Positions 1 through 12,898 of a stretch of DNA of 64,000 bases are shown piece by piece. The DNA comes from Epiperipatus broadwayi (taxonomy: Eukaryota; Onychophora; Udeonychophora; Euonychophora; Peripatidae): contig JAQFVV010000013.1 in the NCBI GenBank assembly GCA_028023455.1, forward strand, positions 3,166,001 to 3,230,000, written 5' to 3'. The notes under the pieces are model-generated. The model saw only the letters and a program-made list of their open reading frames with translations, did no database searches and was not told where the DNA came from. Within the stretch, counting starts at the first letter, position 1; each line of letters begins with the position of its first letter. The position numbers were made by a program, and so were the translations under genes.

Positions 1-2873
1 ATAAAAATGAAGAAAACTTGTTTCAACAAAAAATTCATCTTCAAAAACTACCATAAGCCAGCCTAGAAAAAATCATAAGCTGCAAATGCTTTATTACGTT
101 TTAAAATTATTACAATAAAAAGTAGAAAGATAGACACACTTTTCATTAATTCTTTGCTAATGCCTGGGGAGTATCTTATAAGGACACTTTTGTTTTCTGT
201 TATATTTCATGAAGTATAATGGCTATATATCCATTGTTATTTGATTTAGCTGAAGCTATCTATATTTCAGTTACAGTTTTTCTCAAAAAATGGAATATGA
301 AGTTAGCCAACAAACTCATGATAATATGTTAAAAAACAAATTTAGGAGGGGAAACAGTAACTTAAAATAGAAAAAATGGACATTATTTTCAAGCTAGTCA
401 CCAAAGAAGTTAAAAAGTAAATAAGGTTTTTTTTAAAATTTTATTTAAATGCTTATAATTTAATACTTAATATATTTATGTGCAAATGTTCTCTACTTGT
501 ACATAATTCGACATGGGAAGCATCCAATGTTATAGAGTTGTATTTACTTCATAAATAGATTTTTTTTAATCAGTGATGCTGACCTTTTTTTTTAATTATC
601 TGTATCATTTTAAAAACATTTATTATTTTTTAAATTATTTTTTTATTATTTCTGAAGGTAAATACATCTATAAAATATGTGATAAAAAGATTAGTATTTG
701 GACACACACCGTTTTTTCTGAATATATATTGTACTTACTGGAATTTGAGATGAGTTTCAGTATGTGGTAAAATGTCAGTCATATCTTAATATATATATTT
801 CTTAACCTCAACACATTAATCTGTGTTGCTATGAGAATAATAATATTGATATAAAAAAATTTTTTATTATTAATCGTACTGTATAAGGTTGTAAATTGAC
901 TTTATTCATTTTAAAATGGATATGCAAATAATAAAGCATGTAGTTTGGATAAAATTATTATTCTTTTGTTATTATATGCACTTTTATTATTATATTCATG
1001 ATAATAAAATACAAACAATACAACTAAATGTTTAATGTCTCAAATATATTTGCTATTTTATTTATATAGTAATGAAAAAATATGTATGAAAATATATTTC
1101 CAGTGTAGTATAGTGAGAATATATTATAAATTGTTTAATTTGTGTTAGAATGAAAGAATGGTATTTGTATTATGAAACATAACTGTTTTTTATATATAAT
1201 AATTCTACAATATTTATTTTCTTTGTTGTATTAATAAGATTTTTATTTATGGAACGCTGGTTAGAATTCATTAATAAGTGAATAAAAGGTATTGTTATAG
1301 TTACTATAATGTAAATGGGAAAAGTTATAAATAGAACTGAAGAGAAAAAACACACACTCTCTCTCTAGTTTTAGGTTCAACAGAAGCACATCTAAATTTA
1401 TTTACATGATTTTCTTTTTATTTATTTTAAAAGTATATAGTTAATTGAATAAAATGATGGGGTGAAAAGCAACATTTGCCCAGAACAGTAAAATAAAGTG
1501 TGTTGACAATTTGTGAGGAGCAACAATTTATTATAAAAATGAAAAGTAAGTGAAAATTAATTCTTAATGTTTCCAAACCATCAGAATGTTTCTTTGCTTT
1601 AAAAAATGGATATTATCTGCTTTTCAATGATGAGATATAAATATTAACAATGGAAAAATGTACAAAGATTATCTTTATCTACTGATATAATTTTATAAGT
1701 TTGATGTATTATTCATACACGGGATAAAAAGTGGTTTAATTTCTATCATAATGGATGGAACTAGCATCTGTTCATTTGCAATGGTTTAGGAATTGATTAC
1801 TTGTTCAATGAAAGGATATCTACATTGCATCATCATGTATATGAATTAGTGTTTGTGCACTTATAACTTTATATAGACCAAATATATTCTGAATGAAAAG
1901 AGAATTTGTCTATTTGGAAAATATTGGAATTAACAAAATGTATTTCAAATCTTATAGCTTTTCATGATATTTCTATTTTTTCTGGAATAATAAAACAGCA
2001 TTGGATCACAGTTTTAAAAAAATAAACACTAGAACTATGGTACTACTTTAGAAAAGTCATATTTAAAGACTATTACTCAGGCCATTTGTTTATATTAATC
2101 ATTATTTCTCTTCATTTAAAATGTATATTATTTATTGATAGAAATATTAATATTAATTCTAGGTTAAATACTGATCTACTTACATACCTAAATATAAAAG
2201 TTATATCTTCCCAAGTTTGAATTTGTATTTTGCAGCATAGTAATTATTATTTTAATTTAAACATTCATTTTTTTTAATTATTGATTATAAATTAACTTCA
2301 GATATGTCATTTATATTAGGAGTTCAAAAAAATTATATTGTAATAAGTATTTATTTTATTTTGTTCTCTTAAATTTATATTAACAAATAAGAAGATTGAA
2401 TTTTGTATATATATATTTTCTTTATTTTGAGTAATTATATATTTTATATGAAGTATAGAAAGAAAATATTATCTTTAACTCTTTTATATTTTGGAAAGTA
2501 TAAATGTTCTATGACATTTTTTGTATAAATATATGTGTTTGTATTTAGTATCCAATAAGTAGAGATTGACATGCAAATTAATTATTTAAATATGAAGTTA
2601 ATGTCAATTGAAAATCTAGCACTTAAAGCATAATCAGATTATATGCATATATTTTAAATGTTTATTTGCCATATATATATTTGATTTTAATTTATATCAA
2701 TTTGTTAATAAATTATAAATTAATTTAAAACAAACTTGCTTGGTTACCATTCAATTTTACAATGCAAATTTATTGGTTAATCATATTTGGATGAGATGAT
2801 ATTCATTAATTGATTATACCATATAATTCATTAGAAGTAGTTATAAAAATAATTTGAAAATCAAAACCACAAG
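1..2873. other. AT-rich sequence, no gene recognised
   Basis: There are only short open frames, full of Phe/Tyr/Ile/Asn/Lys as expected for random AT-rich DNA. No reverse transcriptase, transposase or conserved exon is recognisable on either strand. A short CA/CT-rich run lies near 1,350-1,368. Confidence 0.6.
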
Positions 2874-4543
2874 ATGGGTAAGCAAGTATAATTATATATC
2901 ATTTTCTTTGTTTTGAATTTAATGCTTATTATCTGAACAGGTATAGATCTTATACAGCAATAAATTAATTAACTGATTTGATATTAAATAATAAGTAATT
3001 GGCAGCTTATTGTAATTATTTTGTTAGTAACAAGTAATAAATATACTAAAATAGAAATTATATATGAATTGATTTGGTGACTGATAAAGGTGCAAATATG
3101 ATAATTATGGGCAGTTGCAATGAAATGTTCACATATTTTATTTTAGGTCAATATTGATTAAAATAAATATTACATTAAGTTAGTATACAACCATAAAGAT
3201 CATAATCTTATTCAGTTATAAAGCTGGTAATAGTAATATATTTTATTCTGTTACAAATTAGAATGATTTACTTTAATTATATTAAATGTTCATTAGTGTG
3301 GATAATAAACTTAATTTAAATATTAAATTTTAATATTAATATTTGATTATAATAAATCTAACAATCTTTCATATGCTTTGACAGTTATAGTCTAAAGTTT
3401 TAATAACTTAGCTTTAATAAACTGAAGAGTAATTGGATGTGATTTGTTAATTGTTGGAATAAGTATCAAATAGGAATTTATCATTTATTTTATATAATGT
3501 TATGATTGAATATAGAAAATCTTAAGGTCATTTAATAGAATGATTTTATTTTATAACATATTAAGTTGGTGAAAATGGAAAGATATGTTGAGTTAATTGT
3601 TTAATCTTATTATAAGTGATGTAGTAAATAAGAATATATTGATATTAATGGAATAGCAAGATTGAATTAGCAGTACTTTTATTTTTGGTTGTAATTAGAA
3701 ATTAATTATTGAGTTATATATTTTGTTAAATATCATTGATATTATAAACTTATAGGACATATTAAGATTACTATTTTATCAATCTATGAATTATTTTGTT
3801 TGAATAATGTTTGACTTTTGATACAAGTTAGTATTTTTATAAACAGTGTGTTGATTCATGAAGAATATTAAAGTGTATCTGGTAATTCTTTAACATTATT
3901 ATCATTCTATTATAAAGAATCTATACTATAGACATATACTGCTATTATAAGCTGGTGTTATTTAATTTTATTGCTTTATCTTTGATATATTGCAAATAAT
4001 GCTTATATTTTAGGATAATTTGAATTAATGTTTTATTTATTTTCTATGGGTTCTAAATGCTATTAGAATTTATGAGGTTATAATAAAAATTATCATTGTT
4101 TTATTAATTTGTTATATTGTTCTTCTTTGATATATATTCATATTTAATTTCATTCTGTTACAAATGATGCTACAATTCACATGCATTATTAAATTAGGAA
4201 TGTTCTTTCTTAGTTTATTATTATTATTCTATCACAAATGGTGATCAATAATTAGGCTATGAATAAGAATATAGTATGGCCTGCATATTTAATCTGTAAC
4301 AATATATATAAATTGTTGGGGGGGGGGGATCTTTATTAAAACAGAAAATAAAGAAAAAATTTACACTGTTAAGTAATAAATATATATATATTTGATCAAT
4401 CAAATTATTTTTTTTTAAATACAGCTGATCCTAAAACAGAATATAAAAGAGAGGAAAGTAATATAATCAATGACTTTGAAGATGAAAGAGGATTTGTAAT
4501 CCTTGAAGAAAGTAGATTAATTATTTCCAATAAGTGTCATTAA
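2874..4543 (+). CDS. Candidate two-exon micro-gene or 5' end of a gene
   Basis: Seen: an ATG at 2,874 in the context ACCACAAGATGG is followed at once by a strong donor-like GGTAAGC (GT at 2,878). At 4,425 a frame begins right after the acceptor-like TTTTTTTTAAATACAG and runs to a TAA at 4,541-4,543. If ATGG is joined to this exon the phase fits, giving a 40-residue product starting MADPKTEYKREES and ending ISNKCH. It is acidic and polar and lacks the Phe/Tyr/Ile bias of the surrounding random frames. AATAAA-like signals occur near 4,690-4,705. A TATAAAA stretch at 2,842 is weak evidence in such AT-rich DNA. No homologue is recognised. It could instead be the terminal exon of a longer gene, or chance. 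The intron would be about 1.55 kb and contains a G-run near 4,319-4,328. Confidence 0.2.
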
Positions 4544-6040
4544 CTATAAAACATGGTAGTAATAATCTGTATAGTATTTTTTTGTGAAAAAGTAGCAACA
4601 AGAGATATGGTTTGACATCAGAAGCAGGCTTTTTAAGTCCTTTTAGGACAAATTAGGTCATTTAGAGAAGTACCAGTGTGCAGTTGCACAATAAATAAAA
4701 AATAAAGCAACCTATCATATCTGTTTGGTGAGTTAAAAAATTAGGAGATCATGTAGTCTACAAATAATTTTATACTTAAAAAGCTGGTATAAAATGTTTA
4801 CTATGATTAAAAGCAAGAAATGCAATAATATGATACAAACCAAACACCTTCTTATAACAATATTTAAACTATATGCACTCTAACAATAATTTGTTCAGAC
4901 GTGGTAGAACAATTTTGAGAGTATTTGATAATAAATCTTGACTTGTCTCATAAAGACACTAATATCATCAAAAACAGAATGCTAAGACTGAATGCAAAAT
5001 ATATATATATATATATAGTGAAATTTGTTTGTACTTACATTGGAATATGATGTGATGATTTAAAATATGAATGCTATATGTTTGACTTAAGAAAAATGAA
5101 AATCACGATTAAATAATAGGGAGACAAAAATATAATAGATATGATATAAAGAAACATCAATATTAAACTTCCTTAAGAAGCAGTGGCAGACAGAAACATA
5201 AAAAAATTAAATAAAGCTCACTTTGAGAAATGAAAAGATCCAATCAAGAAAGACATAAATAATTGAAACATTTAGACAAGATATCAGTGAAAGAAAATAT
5301 TAACAAAGATTGGATTATATGATAATATTAAAAGTGGTAAAAAAAAAAAGTGAAGACATAGAATTAGAAAAATCAATTTAAAAATTCCAGGGTAAAGTAA
5401 AATAAGTTAAAGAAAACTAACAAAAATAGATTAAAATATCAATCAAATGAAATATAAAGACAATGAGTAATATAGAAAATTATTTATATAGATAAAGTTT
5501 ATGACATTTTTAAACTCTTAAAACAATGAATTCTAAGTAAATAAAACAGTATATATATATAGAAGATAGGGCCATTGTATGGAGGTTATGCAGGACACAA
5601 GGGCACTTCATCAATGGGGGCACCAAATTGCAGTGATAATTAATAAAAATTATATATAATTGAAAATGCTCAGATTTATGAATCACCCTGTTGTTAGAAA
5701 CACATTCTAATTTGAAAATGCTTAGATTTACAAATCACTCCATTTTCAAGGGAATAGCCTTCAGATATGAAGGTAAGCTGCAAATAAGCAAAGTACTGTA
5801 AATAGGAAGTCACTGACAATGGGACAACATTCACAATCAAGAAGTAGTGAAGAAGACAGTGATATGTTTATTTTTGTTTCCTATGATGGTGGATATATAA
5901 TGGCAAGTGTTGACTGTGATCAAATAAGACAAGTGTTGGGTCAGCAACAACATTTCTTCTAAGTCAGTGGAAGATCATTATAGGTGACAATGGTGAAAAG
6001 AAAGCAGTAAGTGGATGTTCATTTTTTGACATTCAGCTAT
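4544..6040. other. AT-rich sequence, no gene recognised
   Basis: Low-complexity sequence, including a TA dinucleotide run near 4,999-5,018 and A-runs. The distal part, from about 5,560, is slightly less AT-rich and may be the 5' untranslated part of the LINE that follows. No coding homology is seen. Confidence 0.5.
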
Positions 6041-6218
6041 GGGAAACCACTTTGACTTATACTTACTTTGTTTTATTATGAGTAATTCTGCAGAAATCAT
6101 TACATTTGATACTGAGACCTTAGTTAAGAATGGCTTTGGTGTCTTTCCCAGCAGGAGTATAAATGAGGCTATTCAGGTTGTAAACCTGCCAATTCCTTAT
6201 AAACTCCATTCATTAAAA

Positions 6219-6392
6219 GAAGACACATTGAGAATTGGCACATGGAATGTTATATCTTTGAGAAGAGCTGGGAAATTGGAAAATTTGAGAATAGAGTTGG
6301 ATATAAATATTATCAATTTTATAGGATTAAGTAAAGTGAGATGGGAAAAATGTGGTAAAGTAAGTGGTGAAGATGTTATTTTATTTGGGTAG
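6219..6392 (+). pseudogene. APE endonuclease N-terminus of family R LINE
   Basis: The frame open from 6,039 carries, from about residue 61, a sequence typical of the start of RTE-type AP-like endonucleases: RIGTWNVISL with the conserved Asn, then LSKVRWEKCGKV where the family normally has LSE(V/I)RW. The catalytic Glu of that motif is therefore Lys here. The frame stops at 6,390-6,392. The homology continues in another frame (DRSINVADIAI, about 6,390-6,540), so at least one frameshift is present. The first 60 residues look unlike the family and may be non-coding leader. Confidence 0.7.
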
Positions 6393-7821
6393 TGATAGAT
6401 CAATTAATGTAGCTGACATTGCTATTGCAAAAAGAATTTGGAATAGAGTGGCAAAAATTGATTATACCGATGATAGGCTGATAATTATGAGAATAAATGC
6501 AAGTTTTAGGGTTTGTAATAATACAAGTATATATGTGAATTTCTAGTCATGATGATATTGAAATTTATGAAATATATGAGGATAGGGGAAATTAACCAGT
6601 GTGAAGGGGGAAATGCATGTATATTTCTAATGGGTGATTGGAATACTATTGTGGGGAAAGGTAAGAAAGGGGGAGATGTTGGAAATTATATTATTGGAAA
6701 AATAAATGAAAGAGGTAGCCAACTTGCACAATTTTGAAAGGAGAATGAGTTTGTGATTGCAAACACTTGTTTTAAAAACATATAAAAAGATTGTAGTCAT
6801 TGAGAGTTCCAGGTGATAGAGAAGGTTATCAAATTGGATTATATATTAATTCAGAATATGTACAAGTGCTATTAAGGATTCACATGCTTTGCCTGGTGCT
6901 TAAATAAACTCGGATCATAATTTGGTTATGGCTAAATTAAAGTTGAATTTAAAAAGAATTAAAAAGGAAAAAGATATGTGAGATGTGATGGGATAAATTG
7001 AGAGAAATGGAAAAAGGAAAATTTGGTTTAATCTGTGAAAATGAAATAAAAAGAATTGAAGATGAAGAATATATTAATAGTTCTGATAAGTTAGTGTAGA
7101 ATTAAAGAAAGATTTTTAAAACAGCAAAAAATGAAATAGATATTATTTGGGTAAGCAAAATTAAGAAGACCCTAGATAACTGAAGGTATGTTGGAAAAGA
7201 TGGAAATATGGAGAAGGTGGAAAAATGTAAATACTGAAAAAGGACAAAATGCATATAGAAAATTTAATAATGAACTAAGAAAAGAAACAGGTTAAAAGAA
7301 AAATGGTTGGAACAAGAATGTAGAGATATAGAAATCCTTTAGCAGGTGAACAGTATGATCTTTTGTTTGATAGAATAAGAAATGTTACTTGGAAGAGAAA
7401 GACATGGGTATAAAGTGAAATTGCTTATAAGAATGCAAAGAGATTATCTGATAGCAATGATATATTAAAAAAATAGAAAGAATATCTTCAATGTCTATTT
7501 AGAAGAGATAATTTAATTAATTATGAGCTTGAAAATGAAGAAGATATTGAAGTAGATAATAAAGGTATGGTCATATTGCAGGTGAAGTAATAAAGTCAAT
7601 TGCACAAATGAACAATGGTAAGGTTGTTGGATTTGATGCAAAACAGAATTTTTGAAAGAAATGGGAAAATTTATTATGAAGGAAATAAATGAATTTTGCA
7701 ATTTGATATATAGCAGTGGAGTTTGACCTGAAGATATTTTAAGAACTATAATGATTCTAATTGCTAAAAAGGAAGGAAGTTGTTAAATGTGAAGAGTACA
7801 GAACAATAACTTAGTTATCTC

Positions 7822-8025
7822 TTGCTTTTAAAGTTTATTGAGATTTTAACTCAAATAATTTGTAGGAAGGTAGAATATTATATTGGAGAAGAACAGTTTG
7901 GTTTTCAGAGAGAGAAAAATATAAAAGGTGCATGCTATAATGTTGTTAGAACAATTGCAGAAATATGTATTGTAAAAGATAAAGGAATTCATATGTTTTA
8001 TGGATTTGCAAAAAGCATTTTATAG
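7822..8025 (+). pseudogene. Reverse transcriptase fragment (fingers/palm) of family R LINE
   Basis: This 67-residue frame has the spacing of the RT fingers-to-motif A region: EEQFGFQREKNIKGAC (family form EQFGFR..RSTTDA), then a block running up to motif A, whose remaining part (YRATWNKIM) lies beyond the stop at 8,023-8,025. Upstream, near 7,580-7,660, a VIKSIAQMNNGKVVGFD-like piece matches the A..KM..GKAPG.D block of RT linkers. All are separated by frame changes, so this is one broken ORF2. Confidence 0.65.
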
Positions 8026-9050
8026 AGCTACCTGGAATAAAATTATGACCATCTTAAAAGATAGAGAAGTATTTTGGAAAGAGAAAAAATTGATTTGAAA
8101 TATATATATATAATGGACAAACAATAAGAATTAAATTGGGGAATAATGAGACTGATGAAGTGAATATAGAGAGTAGAGTTAGGCAAGGATGCAGTATATT
8201 ACATGTTCTTTTTAATATTTATTTAGAAATGACATGCTAAATAATTATTTAGACTGTGGAAAAGCAACTGTTAGAGGTAAAATAATACAATTATAAGATT
8301 TGCAGATGATATGTCTCTTATAGCTGAGGATAAAAAGTGTCTTCAAAATGTTGAATAAATTGGAAGAAGGATGTATGGAATATGGAATGAAGATTAATGT
8401 TGAAAAGACTAAGTGTTTATGGGTAAGGAGAAATGCAAAAAGACTGCAAATTGATATCCATGATAATAAAGTTAATCAGGAAAAGGGATTTAAATATTTG
8501 AGTAGTTGATTGAATAAGGATGAAAAAAATGAAGATGAAATTAAAAAAAGAATAGCATTGATAAAGGAGACTTTTATTAAAAGAAAAAAATATTTTGTGA
8601 ACCTTTGAAGAGAAAATTTAAAAAATGATTAATTAAATGCTAATTATGGCAGTGAAACATGAACAATGAGTAATGAAGTTAGGAAGAGATTGGAAGCCTT
8701 TGAGATATGGACATAGAAAAGAATGAAAAAATTTGTTGGATAAATAAAATAACAAATGATGTTTTGAAAAGAGTAAATGAAAAAAAAGATATATTAGAAA
8801 ATCAGAGATAGAAAGAGAAATTGCATTGGAAATATATTAAGAAAAAATTATAGTTTAATGAATAATGTTTTGGAAGGAATGGTGAGTGAAAGTAAGAAGA
8901 AAGGACAGAAGAGATTTATAATGTTGGATAATGTATGGGAAGAGTTACAATTGAACAGCTGGGCAATGAAGAGAATGGAATGGGAAAATGGGTGAATTGA
9001 TTACTTTCTGGACCTGTCCATGTGACAAAGTACTGTTGCGGTTTGTACAA

Positions 9051-10700
9051 ATGTAAATTTTATTATTATATCTTATATAAAATGTGTATAACAGTAAGTT
9101 TTTGAATAATTAGCTACTATAATTCAAAAATTCATTTACCTATTCAGTATGAGAATCAAAGCAACACAGGTTGGCTTTAAATTTAATTCCATATACAATA
9201 AAATAATTTAAAAAGTGAATTATACGCATTGAAACACTCTTATTTCAGAATATAGATAGTCATGTATATGTGTGTAGTAAATATAATAGTAATATGTGAT
9301 AATGATAATAAGATTAGTCAGAGAAAAGTAATTTGATGATAACCTAAATCTATAATAACATTTAAAATTATAAAATTATTTTATTAATTTTGCATTAGAA
9401 TAATTTACATTTTATAATTAAGAACTTTTTCTTTATCATATGCATCTATATATAAGAAAAGTATAAGTGTGAAAATATATGAAAAATATTAGTATAAATG
9501 TGCCATGTTCATTATATTAATTTAATATTCAAAATATATCTTATAAAACTTACTAATTAAAGAATATCCTTACATAGAAAAGCAAATGTCAAAATATAAC
9601 TTGAAAATTTCAAATATCACCAATTCTAATCAAAATTATTAATTAGAAACAAAATTTTCTCACAAATATAAAGGGATGAGTGAACTAATTCATTTAATAC
9701 ATTAATGAAAATTTAAATTGTATCTTGTCAAAATTCTTGCAAATTAAAATTTAAACTATACAACTATTATTATTGCCAAAATTTAATATGAGTAATAATA
9801 ATATGTTAAAGAATGATGTGTGCCTAAAATCTAAGAATGGATCAGCTTTCAATTATTATGTAAAATTTTGTGACTGAAATTTTTTAAAATATTACTGTGA
9901 AAGAAAATTACTTTTTATATATTATTTAAAGGAAAAATGAAATTACAAATGTTATTTTAAGTATACATTATAGAAATAAATTGTATATTTTGCTATAAAA
10001 ATATTTTGTGTTATTGGATTACAAAGTCAAACTTTCAAAATGTGAATCATTGACATTATGAAAGCAAAGGGAATTAATTATTAATCAATGTTAAAGAAAA
10101 AAGAATTAAATTTTGTATATTTGAAAAAAAAAATTCATTTAATAAAGTTTTAACATTTCCTCCTGTGAATGTTTCCTACATATTAATAATGTACAAAGTT
10201 TAAAAAAAAAACATCAATTAAAATCTCAAAAAGTAAAAAAAAAAACAACTTTAAAGTATGGATTTATTATAAAAACTGAAATAAAGCAACATAAGCATCA
10301 AATACAAATTTTGTCTGCATCATCTACTAAAATATTGACAATAAAATGCTTCTGTTTGAATAAAAATCTTTTTTATAAAATATATATTTAAAATGTTCAT
10401 TCCACTAAACTCTTTTGAATCATATGGATAAAGATATCTGTAAAGACTGATGACTCCAAGATGCACATTTCAATTTTGATCAGCACTCTTCAATTGGTCC
10501 AGACCTTAATCTCTTACTTTGATTTACAAGTGCCAAACTTTCTGTACTCACAACTTTAACATTAATAAACTTCTGATAAATATGATTAAAGATTATTATC
10601 AATCATTTATGAAACTAAAGATTATGCCTAGATGCCAGTAAATCAATGTATATTAAATTGATATTGATAAATATTAAACAATGATTAAACATATTAAAAG
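9051..10700. other. AT-rich sequence, nothing recognised
   Basis: No coding potential above random and no recognised repeat. A- and T-runs are frequent. Confidence 0.5.
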
Positions 10701-10702
10701 AT

Positions 10703-10750
10703 TATGATTTGGACAATTGATGAATGCTGATTCACCATAAAATGTACTTC
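10703..10750 (+). ncRNA. Decayed hammerhead ribozyme relic (family B)
   Basis: The stretch GACAATTGATGAATGCTG... aligns to the hammerhead at 14,188, including the downstream AATGATCAT versus GAGATCAT flank. The core is broken: CUGAUGA reads UUGAUGA and the GAAA box reads AAAA. It is not expected to cleave. It is reported because it shows the repeat family has older copies here. Confidence 0.4.
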
Positions 10751-10879
10751 TTAATGATCATATATTTACAATATGTATCATAAAATGGAAGTTTTAGGTA
10801 CATTTTAAAAAAATATTACACATGGAAGAAGAGACAGTTAAGTTATTCTTTTTTATCTATAACTAAAAACAAACATTAA

Positions 10880-10965
10880 AACAGTCAAAACTCTCCATAC
10901 AGTAGTGCCACTTAGTGCAAGCCATGGTAATCAATCATGTGATGTTTAGTGGTTTAAAAACAAAC
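10880..10965. repeat. Relic of the family A hammerhead repeat
   Basis: AAAACTCTCCATACAGTA and the following GTGCCAC...GTAATCAAT match the minus-strand end of the repeat unit described at 19.0-20.5 kb. The next bases (CATGTGATGTTTAGTGGTTT) match the plus-strand end of the same unit. So this is a short inverted junction of two unit ends, with the central part that would hold the ribozyme missing. Confidence 0.55.
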
Positions 10966-12628
10966 ATATTAATCTTTAACCATGTTTTAAAGTTTACATT
11001 TGGAATAAGGATAATCTCAAGTTCAATAAAAAATTGGTAATAATCACTGATGTACATATCTAAAGTGATTGGTATCAAAGTTATGAGCTCAGAAAGTTAG
11101 ACACTTATAAATCAAATTATAACAAAAATCTATTAAAATGCAAGTATTAATGACTTACAATGAGTAGCAAATAATTTACATATATCCTTCTATTAAAATG
11201 TTTTCCTTATCTCCACAAAATATTAATGCGATGGGATAGTTTCGCCAACATAGAAACCATACCCAAATTTCAATCACAAATTTAATACACTGAAACTCAT
11301 ATACATATTAAAATAAACTTGAAATATCATAAATGCATTATTTTAATTTATAATCAAATATATTTATATACCCGTTTGTATTTCTGTAGAGTTTGCACAT
11401 TTTCTAATGCTAATAATAATATAGAACAGGGGTGAACGAAGTTCTTTACTAATAAAAACCAAATATAATACTTTTCATATATTTATTGAATGTTCAAGAG
11501 ACACATCTAATAGGGGCATTACAAGTCATCAAATGTTGAAACATTTTTTGCCAACAAATATGACAATAAAATCCACATTAACAACTCTTTTAACTAGTAC
11601 CTTTTAAAATCTAAAAATTTAAGTTTCAAAATTTGGTTTTTTACTTAATTTTAAAACATTTATGAAATAAAATACTTTAATATACTACTACAAACTATTA
11701 ATATAAAAACTTATGAAAAAGGACAATTAAAAAAATATTCCTATTGTTTAGGGAGCCCCATAAAGTATCTTTGCAAGCTGCATGCATCTTGAGAGCAACA
11801 GTTTGAACACTGTTGGTATAGAATATTAATTTTGGATTTTATAGTTATTTAAATTTTGTAGGAAGTTAAAATTCAAATATATATCACTTTTAGTAGTTTC
11901 CTTTATTATTCTTTTACATCAGTATTCAAATAAAAATTAAACAAATTCTTGGAAATAAATATTTTGTCACATAATATTATACATAAATTTACTCAAGAAT
12001 TATAAGATAAAAATGTTTTTTATTATTATTACTATGTTAAACATAGATAATGTAATGAATATTCTATTACAAAAATTGAGTATATACCTATAGAAAAAAA
12101 ATTAATATGGATAAAGAATATAGTTAATAGATAAATGAGCAATTATTTAATATAGTTAATAGATGAACGAGCAATTATTTAAACATATAAAATCAAAAAG
12201 GTTATAAAATTAATATTCGAGATAAAGATGAATGAATCACTATTTAAAAATAGTATAAAACTAAATAGTTATAATTAAAATTAAAAGTTTAAAAATAAAC
12301 TGATAATATTATAAGGTATTTGTTTGATGTTTGGGCAACTTATTAAAGCAGATACATGAATAAAAAATATTATATGCATTTAGAAAAAATTTTTTTTTAA
12401 TAATCCTAAAATTATTTACGTTGTGTAATGTTTATTGTTAATGTAGTGTGTTAAGAACTAATATTTTGCTAATACATATATATCTATACAGCATATACAA
12501 TTTGAATTCACAAACTATGTATAAAAATATTATTTTATATATATTTTGAGTAGTTATATCATCAAGTATCATGATAATGCTTATTTTAAAATAATATGAA
12601 GGATATAATACATAATACTTTATCTATT
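10966..12628. other. AT-rich sequence, no gene recognised
   Basis: Nothing coding is recognised. A direct duplication of about 31 bp (ATAGTTAATAGATAAATGAG and ATAGTTAATAGATGAACGAG) lies at 12,118-12,181. Confidence 0.5.
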
Positions 12629-12702
12629 TTATACTCCCAGTGGTCTACAATATTCATCCATATGTCGATTAATACGAAGACAGCTTCTACTTTTATAATG
12701 AT
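12629..12702 (-). CDS. Candidate terminal exon of an unidentified gene
   Basis: On the minus strand a good acceptor (TGTGTTTGTTTTTAG, AG at 12,704-12,703) is followed by a 74-nt open frame, entered in phase 1. It encodes HYKSRSCLRINRHMDEYCRP and ends LGV before TAA at 12,631-12,629. The Arg/Cys/His-rich composition is unlike random AT-rich frames. I do not recognise the protein and found no upstream exon, so this could be chance or part of an unrecognised element. Confidence 0.25.
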
Positions 12703-12898
12703 CTAAAAACAAACACAGGATACTAGCTATTCTTATAGTGCTTGTGCTGCAATTTACCATGTTCAAAAATTTTATTTAATAAAAATAAATGATCAAGAGT
12801 TCATAAGAAATTTAAGTCTCAAAAATAAAAAGCTCCAGTTTACCATTCTATCCTAAGCATACAAGATTTTACACAGTGCTTACACTTATTAAAAGAAT

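Larger units (their letters stand above)
6040..9050 (+). mobile_element. Degenerate RTE-like LINE (family R), plus strand
   Basis: A decayed non-LTR retrotransposon whose endonuclease and reverse transcriptase remnants appear in the correct order. It starts with an endonuclease opening (RIGTWNVISLRRAGKL) at about 6,230. Near 6,630 comes the GDWN endonuclease motif. RT pieces follow: a QFGFQREKNIKGA-like stretch at 7,888-7,930, a DLQKAFYRATWNKIM-like motif A at about 8,000-8,045, a VRQGCS-like motif B near 8,180, and a thumb region near 8,480-8,720. The end resembles the 3' end of other family R copies (GGACCTGTCCATGTGACA near 9,010). Many frameshifts and stops make it non-functional. Confidence 0.8.

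Noticed and set aside
573-770. 65-codon open frame starting MMLTFFFNYLYHF
   Set aside because: The Phe/Tyr/Ile-rich composition is what random AT-rich DNA gives; no motif and no splice context.
4316-4330. G-run (and the C-run at 62,870) as quadruplex or regulatory element
   Set aside because: A single homopolymer run without further G-tracts; more likely a simple slippage tract.
10446-10480. CTGATGACTCCAAGATGC as a hammerhead core
   Set aside because: No GAAA box and no stem II. A similar phrase near 56,090 (GTGATGGACTCCAAAATGC) suggests another short repeat instead.
11222-11285. Minus-strand GYGFYVGET, resembling a GIY-YIG motif
   Set aside because: The frame is only about 14 codons long, with stops on both sides and no other domain residues.
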